Of a DNA stretch of 34,099 bases, positions 30,306 through 34,099 are shown piece by piece. The notes beneath the pieces were generated by a model that saw nothing but the letters and a program-made list of their open reading frames with translations, was not told the DNA's origin and ran no database searches. The stretch is from Natrinema thermotolerans DSM 11552 (GTDB taxonomy: Archaea > Halobacteriota > Halobacteria > Halobacteriales > Natrialbaceae): the NCBI GenBank assembly GCA_000337115.1, contig AOIR01000067.1:1-34099 (forward strand). The letters are read 5' to 3'. Numbering within the stretch: the stretch's first letter is position 1; each line of letters starts with the position of its first letter. Made by a program: the position numbers and the translations under genes.

Positions 30306-32584
30306 CCGTCGTCCCCCGTCGACGGACGGCGCTGGCGGCCGCCCAAGACCGCGATCGTCCCGGCCAGACCCAGCCCGTAGACCCAGTGGGCGACGATCAC
30401 GAACAGGACGTACGTCACCAACTCGAGGCCGGACTGACCGGTGTAGAAGGCAAGCGCGAAGCCCGAGGCAATGACCGTCGCGTACCACAGCCCCGTCACC
30501 AGGGTCAACTCGCCGGGCAGGTACTCGCCCAGCGAGAGAAAGAGCAGCGGCCAGACCGTCATCCCCCCGAGGAGGAACAGGCCGTAGCCGAGCGCGAGGT
30601 TCGCCGGCAGCCCGACGAACGTCGCCAGCGTCGCAAACGCCTCGAGATCGAACGATCCCAAGGCTACTGCCACGAGAAGGGTACCGGTCAACAACATCGT
30701 GCCGACGAACCCACCGGCTGCGCCCGTCCCGGCGTCGTTCGCCACCCGCTTTGCCACCGGGACGATCCGGCCGTACAGCGACAGCGGGCGCTCCCCCTGC
30801 GCCGGAACGTACGACGGCCGGACCGCCTCGGGTTCGCTGGGCGGGACGCCGCGCTCGCGCTCGAGGCGGTCCTCGAACCACTGCCACTCGGGGGTGAACT
30901 GCTCGGTCGCTTTCAGGTCCCAGGGATCCGCCGTCTCGACCGGCGTTCCCTGGAAGTACGACCAGAGCATGTTGTACAGCCACATGAGGACGCTGATGCC
31001 GATGAGGAAGGCACCGACGGTCGCGACGACCTGCAGCCCCGAGTACTCGGCCGGATAGGTCGCGTACCGGCGGGGTAACTCGAGGAAACCGAGCGCCATC
31101 AGCGTCATGAACGTGAGCGCGGACCCGACGACCAAAAGCGACGACTGGAAGATCGCGAGTCGGCGGTCGTACATCCGACCCGTGAGCAGCGGATACCAGT
31201 AGTAGCTGGCCGCGAACATCATAAGCGGGATGATCCCCATGAGGATGAGATGGAAGTGACCGACGACGTAGTAGGTGCCGTGATAGACCACGTCGATCGG
31301 GATCACCGCGAGGAAGATACCGGTGACGCCGCCGACGATAAACAGGCCGATCGAGCCGACACAGAGGATCGTCGGCGCGGCCAGTCGAACGTCACCGTTC
31401 CACATCGTCGTAATCCAGTTGAAGACCTTGATCGCGCTGGGGACGGCGATGGCGATCGACGTCGCCATGAAACTCGCCCGGACTCGAGGGTCGACGCCGG
31501 TGACGAACATGTGGTGGGCCCAAACACCAAAGGAGAGGACGCCGATGGCGATCGTCGAGTAGACGATGAACTTGAACCCGAACAGCTTGCGGCCGACGAA
31601 CTTCGGCAAGATCAGACTCATCAGCCCAGTCGCCGGGAGGAAGATGATGTACACCTCCGGATGACCCCAGAACCAGAATAGGTGTTGCCAGAGGATCGGT
31701 CCCCCGCCCTCGACCGCGAAGAAGGTCGTCCCGAAGTTACGATCGAACAACAGCATCAACAGGGCGGTGCCGAGCAACGGGAACGCGAAGATGATGATCG
31801 CACTCGTGACGAGCATATTCCACGAAAAGATATCGAGGTTTGCCCACCCGATCGACTCGTCGCGCTCGTAGACGACCGTCGTGATGAAGTTGAGCGCGCC
31901 GATCGTGGTTGCGATCCCGCTCAGATGCAGTCCTAGCAGCAGAAAGTTCGTCTGCGGGTTCGGTGCCAGCGACAAGGGCGGATACACCGTCCAGCCGATC
32001 GCCGGCTCCTTGAACGCGAGCAAGACCGACAACCGGTCCGCCGGGACCACGACCGCGAGTAGCGCCCCCGTCACCTCGGCGATGATGCCGAACCGAGCGA
32101 GCAACAGCGACGGCGGCAACAGCCAGAACCCGACGGCGTTGAGCCGCGGAAACGCCATGTCGTCGGCCCCGATCAACAGCGGCAGGAAGTAGTTCCCGAT
32201 CCCGAAGAACACCGGCGTCACGAAGAAGATCAACATCGTGAGCCCGTGCATCGTGAACAGTTCGTTGTACGTCCCCTCCGTCCAGAGAGTTGCCTCGGGC
32301 GTCAGCAGATGCGTCCGGATCATCATCCCGTCGATCCCGCCCCAGATCGCCGCGACGGTACCGAACGCGATGTAAAGCAGTCCGATCTCGCGATGATTGG
32401 TCGTCGTCGTCCAACGAACGGCCGCCGCCTTCGCGTCGGCCAGCGAAATCCGTCGCGGCTGCTCCCGGACGTACCCGCCGTCCGGCGACGCCTCCGCTCG
32501 CCACCGGCGGGCGAGCGCGACCGTCAGCAGACAGCCCGCGAGAACGAGGCCGAACAGCGACACCTCCGCGAGCGCACGGTTCAT
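30302..32584 (-). CDS. coxA: Haem-copper oxidase subunit I with N- and C-terminal extensions
   Basis: A 760-residue membrane protein. The core shows TMHGLTMLIFF (low-spin haem His), GADDMAFPRLNAVGFW (D-pathway entry), WFWGHPEVYIIFLP (Cu-B His, cross-linked Tyr, D-pathway Glu), WAHHMFVTG (Cu-B His pair), and GHFHLILMG (haem a3/b3 and low-spin haem His), so it is A-type with all ligands present. An extra N-terminal helix (LFGLVLAGCLLTVALARRW) precedes the core. After about residue 560 a C-terminal part of about 200 residues adds four helices. The ATG at 32584 is preferred over GTG at 32590 because it shares ATGA with an upstream 17-codon ORF. Confidence 0.95.
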   Translation of the reverse strand: MNRALAEVSLFGLVLAGCLLTVALARRWRAEASPDGGYVREQPRRISLADAKAAAVRWTTTTNHREIGLLYIAFGTVAAIWGGIDGMMIRTHLLTPEATLWTEGTYNELFTMHGLTMLIFFVTPVFFGIGNYFLPLLIGADDMAFPRLNAVGFWLLPPSLLLARFGIIAEVTGALLAVVVPADRLSVLLAFKEPAIGWTVYPPLSLAPNPQTNFLLLGLHLSGIATTIGALNFITTVVYERDESIGWANLDIFSWNMLVTSAIIIFAFPLLGTALLMLLFDRNFGTTFFAVEGGGPILWQHLFWFWGHPEVYIIFLPATGLMSLILPKFVGRKLFGFKFIVYSTIAIGVLSFGVWAHHMFVTGVDPRVRASFMATSIAIAVPSAIKVFNWITTMWNGDVRLAAPTILCVGSIGLFIVGGVTGIFLAVIPIDVVYHGTYYVVGHFHLILMGIIPLMMFAASYYWYPLLTGRMYDRRLAIFQSSLLVVGSALTFMTLMALGFLELPRRYATYPAEYSGLQVVATVGAFLIGISVLMWLYNMLWSYFQGTPVETADPWDLKATEQFTPEWQWFEDRLERERGVPPSEPEAVRPSYVPAQGERPLSLYGRIVPVAKRVANDAGTGAAGGFVGTMLLTGTLLVAVALGSFDLEAFATLATFVGLPANLALGYGLFLLGGMTVWPLLFLSLGEYLPGELTLVTGLWYATVIASGFALAFYTGQSGLELVTYVLFVIVAHWVYGLGLAGTIAVLGGRQRRPSTGDDG

Positions 32585-32634
32585 CGCCACCGGTCACCCC
32601 CCATCGCTCGAGCGCCCCGCTCTCGGCCGCACAT
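32581..32634 (-). CDS. 17-codon ORF ahead of coxA
   Basis: An ORF of 17 codons, MCGRERGARAMGGDRWR, ends in TGA overlapping the coxA ATG. Its ATG lies about 27-33 bases behind the TATA-like ATATTTA (32661-32667, minus strand), so it would be the leaderless first codon of the mRNA, and coxA would be reached by coupling or by the GGTGA element inside this ORF. It has the same length and the same arrangement as the ORF at 21682-21735. It may be a leader peptide; no function is known. Confidence 0.5.
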   Translation of the reverse strand: MCGRERGARAMGGDRWR

Positions 32635-32660
32635 AGCGGTTGCCTCACCATCGGTTCCAA

Positions 32661-32667
32661 TAAATAT
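32661..32667 (-). promoter_or_regulatory. TATA-like box of the coxA operon
   Basis: On the minus strand the sequence reads ATATTTA, 27-33 bases before the ATG at 32634. Together with TATAT at 32774-32778 on the plus strand, which is about 26-30 bases before the coxB ATG, it forms a divergent promoter pair for subunits I and II. Confidence 0.65.
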
Positions 32668-32803
32668 GGGCCGGCGTTTCCCTGACTGTCACCGCCCGTG
32701 ATACGCCGTTTGGGAGTATTCACCGCTTACGACCACTACGCGGTCGTGACAGTTTACCGAACCACGAAGGCCGTATATCCCGCCAGTCGTCGAAGCCCCG
32801 TCA

Positions 32804-33559
32804 ATGGACCGTCGACGCACGCTCGTCGCGGCGCTCTCGCTGCTTCTCGCGATGGGCACGGTCGCCGCCCAATCCGAAAACCGTGACCTCATCGACGGCC
32901 TCGAGTACCAACTGCTCTACGTCGCCCTGCCGCTCACGCTCTTTGTCCTCCTGATCCTCGTCTACGCGGCCGTCAAGTTCCACGACAACGACGACCCCCA
33001 ACCGACCACCGAGGATCCCGCCCTCGAGATCACCTGGACCGTCGCGACCGCGCTCATCCTCCTGTTCGTCGGCCTCTCGGGCTACAGCGTCCTCGTCAAC
33101 CCCTACGTCTCCCCGTCGCAGGCCCTCGAGGGCGAGGACACAAGTCAGGACGGGTTCGACTCGTTCGCGGACCTCCCCGACACCGACGACGAAGAGGTTC
33201 ACGTCCGGGGCTACCAGTGGGAGTGGCAGGCCACCTACCCAGAGGCCAACGTCACGACCGAATCCGAGATCGTGATCCCTGCCGACACGGACGTCACGTT
33301 CTGGCTCACCAGCGACGACGTCGTCCACTCGCTTTTCGTCCCCGATCTGGGTGTCAAACAGGACGCCTTCCCGGGAGACTACACTCGCGCCCGCACGACC
33401 GTCTCCGAACCCGGCCGCTACGACGCCGTCTGTGCCGAGTTCTGTGGGGCCGGTCACTCCCGGATGGACGGCTCCATCGTCGTCGTCGAGCGCGACACCT
33501 ACGACGAATGGCTGGCAGCCAACGAGGGCACCATCACGGACGCACCCGACCCCGGTTGA
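32804..33559 (+). CDS. coxB: Haem-copper oxidase subunit II (Cu-A type)
   Basis: A 251-residue protein. It has an N-terminal signal-like helix (LVAALSLLLAMGTVAAQ), then two membrane helices (LLYVALPLTLFVLLILVYAA and IT WTVATALILLFVGL-type), then an extracytoplasmic cupredoxin-like domain. The Cu-A site is visible: His in DDVVHSLFVPDLG, and CAEFCGAGHSRM with both bridging Cys, the Glu, the second His and the Met. RGYQWEWQATYP is the aromatic electron-entry patch. It receives electrons from a periplasmic carrier such as halocyanin and passes them to subunit I. Divergent from coxA; leaderless from TATAT at 32774-32778. Confidence 0.96.
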   Translation: MDRRRTLVAALSLLLAMGTVAAQSENRDLIDGLEYQLLYVALPLTLFVLLILVYAAVKFHDNDDPQPTTEDPALEITWTVATALILLFVGLSGYSVLVNPYVSPSQALEGEDTSQDGFDSFADLPDTDDEEVHVRGYQWEWQATYPEANVTTESEIVIPADTDVTFWLTSDDVVHSLFVPDLGVKQDAFPGDYTRARTTVSEPGRYDAVCAEFCGAGHSRMDGSIVVVERDTYDEWLAANEGTITDAPDPG

Positions 33560-33592
33560 CCTTCCGTTCGCGGACGGGACTGAGCTACAAGA

Positions 33593-33599
33593 GTTAAAC
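33593..33599 (+). promoter_or_regulatory. TATA-like box for the H/ACA RNA
   Basis: GTTAAAC at 33593-33599, 34 bases after the coxB stop, is centred about 26 bases before the first base of the proposed guide RNA (33620-33622). Spacing fits a haloarchaeal promoter giving its own transcript. Confidence 0.5.
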
Positions 33600-33619
33600 G
33601 GGCCACGCGCATAGGTCCG

Positions 33620-33803
33620 GTGCGTGCCTTCAGTCCCCGTCCGAGCAAACCCGTTTCGGGTGCGATGACAGCACGGCGAACCCGGGCACGCGACAGTCAG
33701 TTACTGGAGGGCTCCTCGAGTCCTTCCGCCCGGCACGAGGGTTAGCCAGCCGACGCGGCACGCCGCCACGGGATGAGGCTGGACGTTAGTGTTCCGGGCG
33801 ACA
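33620..33803 (+). ncRNA. Two-hairpin H/ACA guide RNA (23S rRNA pseudouridylation)
   Basis: Hairpin 1: basal stem TGCGTGCC (33621-33628) with GGCACGCG (33685-33692, one G-U pair), followed at once by ACA (33693-33695); upper stem CCGT/ACGG; a GATGA kink-turn-like element at 33664-33668. Hairpin 2: CGCCCGG (33727-33733) with CCGGGCG (33794-33800), then ACA (33801-33803); upper stem CCAGCC/GGCTGG (33746-33751, 33777-33782); GATGA at 33772-33776 opposite GA at 33752. In hairpin 2 the 5' guide arm GAGGGTTA (33737-33744) can pair with UGACCCUC of helix 69 and the 3' arm GTTA with UAAC, placing a target U at the sites known as 1940/1942 in Haloferax. In hairpin 1 AACCC can pair with GGGUU before the site known as 2605. 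rRNA sequences are from memory. Confidence 0.72.
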
Positions 33804-33963
33804 TTTCCACTACTACTGAGATCCTTCGCTACCGACTGCGGGAAAGAACGAGCATGTAATAGGCGGGAATCAATTTTCGGTACTCAGCCCGGTGCAGTAG
33901 CTACCCGATTTCTAATAGCACCGATCGAAGTATCGGAACCGTCTCGGTTTCTGATAAATGCAG
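33804..33963. other. Intergenic spacer between guide RNA and rRNA operon end
   Basis: These 160 bases are richer in A/T than the genes and hold two short hairpins, CCGAT/ATCGG (33921-33936) and AACCG/CGGTT (33937-33949). No coding sequence is supported. The ORF that crosses it continues into the terminator and 5S rRNA and is not a gene. Confidence 0.5.
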
Positions 33964-34004
33964 AAAACCCCGAGCAGCCACTGGATAGCAGTGGCTGTTC
34001 GGGG
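33964..34004 (-). terminator. rRNA operon terminator hairpin
   Basis: On the minus strand a 16-base stem (34004-33989 with 33983-33968, one G-U pair) closes over the loop CTATC and is followed by TTTT (33967-33964). It lies about 19 bases after the 3' end of the 5S rRNA, as expected for the end of a haloarchaeal rrn operon. Confidence 0.85.
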
Positions 34005-34022
34005 GTGAATGTGAGTATGAAT

Positions 34023-34099
34023 GGTGGCGGCGAATCAGATTTCCCAGAGGGTCGCCCACTCCAGTACTGACCGAAACGCAGGCGAGCTTATCTTCCGTG
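34023..34099 (-). rRNA. rrf: 5S ribosomal RNA, 3' part
   Basis: The minus strand reads from the window edge CACGGAAGATAAGC, then GCGTTTCGGTCAGTACTGG, AGTGGGCGACCCTCTGGGAA and finally ATTCGCCGCC, which is the 3' two thirds of haloarchaeal 5S rRNA. About 45 bases of the 5' side lie outside the window. The exact 3' end is uncertain by a few bases (34023-34028). The terminator follows directly, with no tRNA between, so 5S is the last gene of the operon. Confidence 0.95.

Noticed and set aside
33620-33803. Cobalamin riboswitch, SRP RNA or RNase P RNA as explanations of the structured stretch
   Set aside because: None of the conserved cores of these RNAs could be found on either strand, while two ACA boxes follow two basal stems exactly.
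33789-34070. A 93-residue plus-strand ORF
   Set aside because: It crosses the guide-RNA 3' end, the rrn terminator hairpin and 5S rRNA (antisense), so it cannot be a gene.
1-34099. CRISPR arrays, tRNA genes and full insertion sequences
   Set aside because: I looked for regularly spaced direct repeats, T-loop-like sequences with matching acceptor stems and transposase motifs, and found none that hold up; the only mobile element supported is the intein.

Overview
The window reads as one draft-assembly contig from a halophilic archaeon (class Halobacteria, most like the Natrialbales group of Natrinema, Haloterrigena and Natronorubrum; the genus is inference). Support comes from high GC with a strongly acidic proteome, mostly leaderless genes with a TATA-like box about 25-30 bases before the start codon, haloarchaeal families (HTH-10 regulator, HalOD1, DUF3054, DUF5059-cupredoxin), archaeal-type triosephosphate isomerase, aMBF1 and eS17, and the 3' part of a haloarchaeal 5S rRNA at the right edge. 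The left edge carries a 19-base Tn5/Nextera mosaic-end sequence, which is library adapter and not genome. The right edge stops inside 5S rRNA, a usual place for short-read contigs to break.

Layout. 1-3.6 kb: truncated ornithine cyclodeaminase-family gene, two small membrane proteins, a zinc-finger/J-domain protein, a TIR-domain protein with a C-terminal zinc ribbon, and an unknown protein. 3.65-7.3 kb (minus strand): tpiA, aMBF1, then the tightly overlapping set hisC, AK6-type adenylate kinase, CDP-alcohol phosphatidyltransferase. 7.5-12.6 kb: a lipoprotein, an ATP-dependent DNA ligase interrupted by a 349-residue intein right behind its catalytic lysine, and a divergent GCS2-like ligase. 12.6-16.9 kb: an FAD oxidoreductase, a 426-base intergenic region with DtxR/IdeR-like palindromes, and an 818-residue lipoprotein with six helical repeats and a terminal cupredoxin domain. 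17-21.3 kb: cofD with an overlapping Dus-like gene, a cupin, a CitG-like/DUF447 pair, and eS17. 21.4-27.4 kb: a small membrane protein preceded by a 17-codon ORF, asd, an HTH-10/HalOD1 pair, a universal stress protein, a 2-hydroxyacid dehydrogenase, a 42-residue membrane protein and a geranylgeranyl-reductase-type flavoprotein. 27.4-33.6 kb: subunits III, I and II of an aerobic terminal oxidase in three separate transcription units, with a Mn catalase and two small genes between them.

The last 540 bases hold no protein gene I accept. They contain a two-hairpin H/ACA guide RNA whose second hairpin can pair with 23S helix 69, then the terminator and 3' end of an rRNA operon on the minus strand.

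Functional links: subunits I, II and III plus the accessory membrane protein would form a haem-copper oxidase, with Mn catalase nearby for peroxide removal. CofD belongs to coenzyme F420 synthesis. HisC and Asd are amino-acid biosynthetic. The phosphatidyltransferase and the reductase are candidates for archaeal lipid synthesis. The cupredoxin lipoprotein appears to be under metal-dependent control. The items most worth follow-up are the ligase intein, the H/ACA RNA, the two 17-codon ORFs overlapping membrane-protein genes, the operator-controlled repeat/cupredoxin protein and the TIR-zinc ribbon protein.
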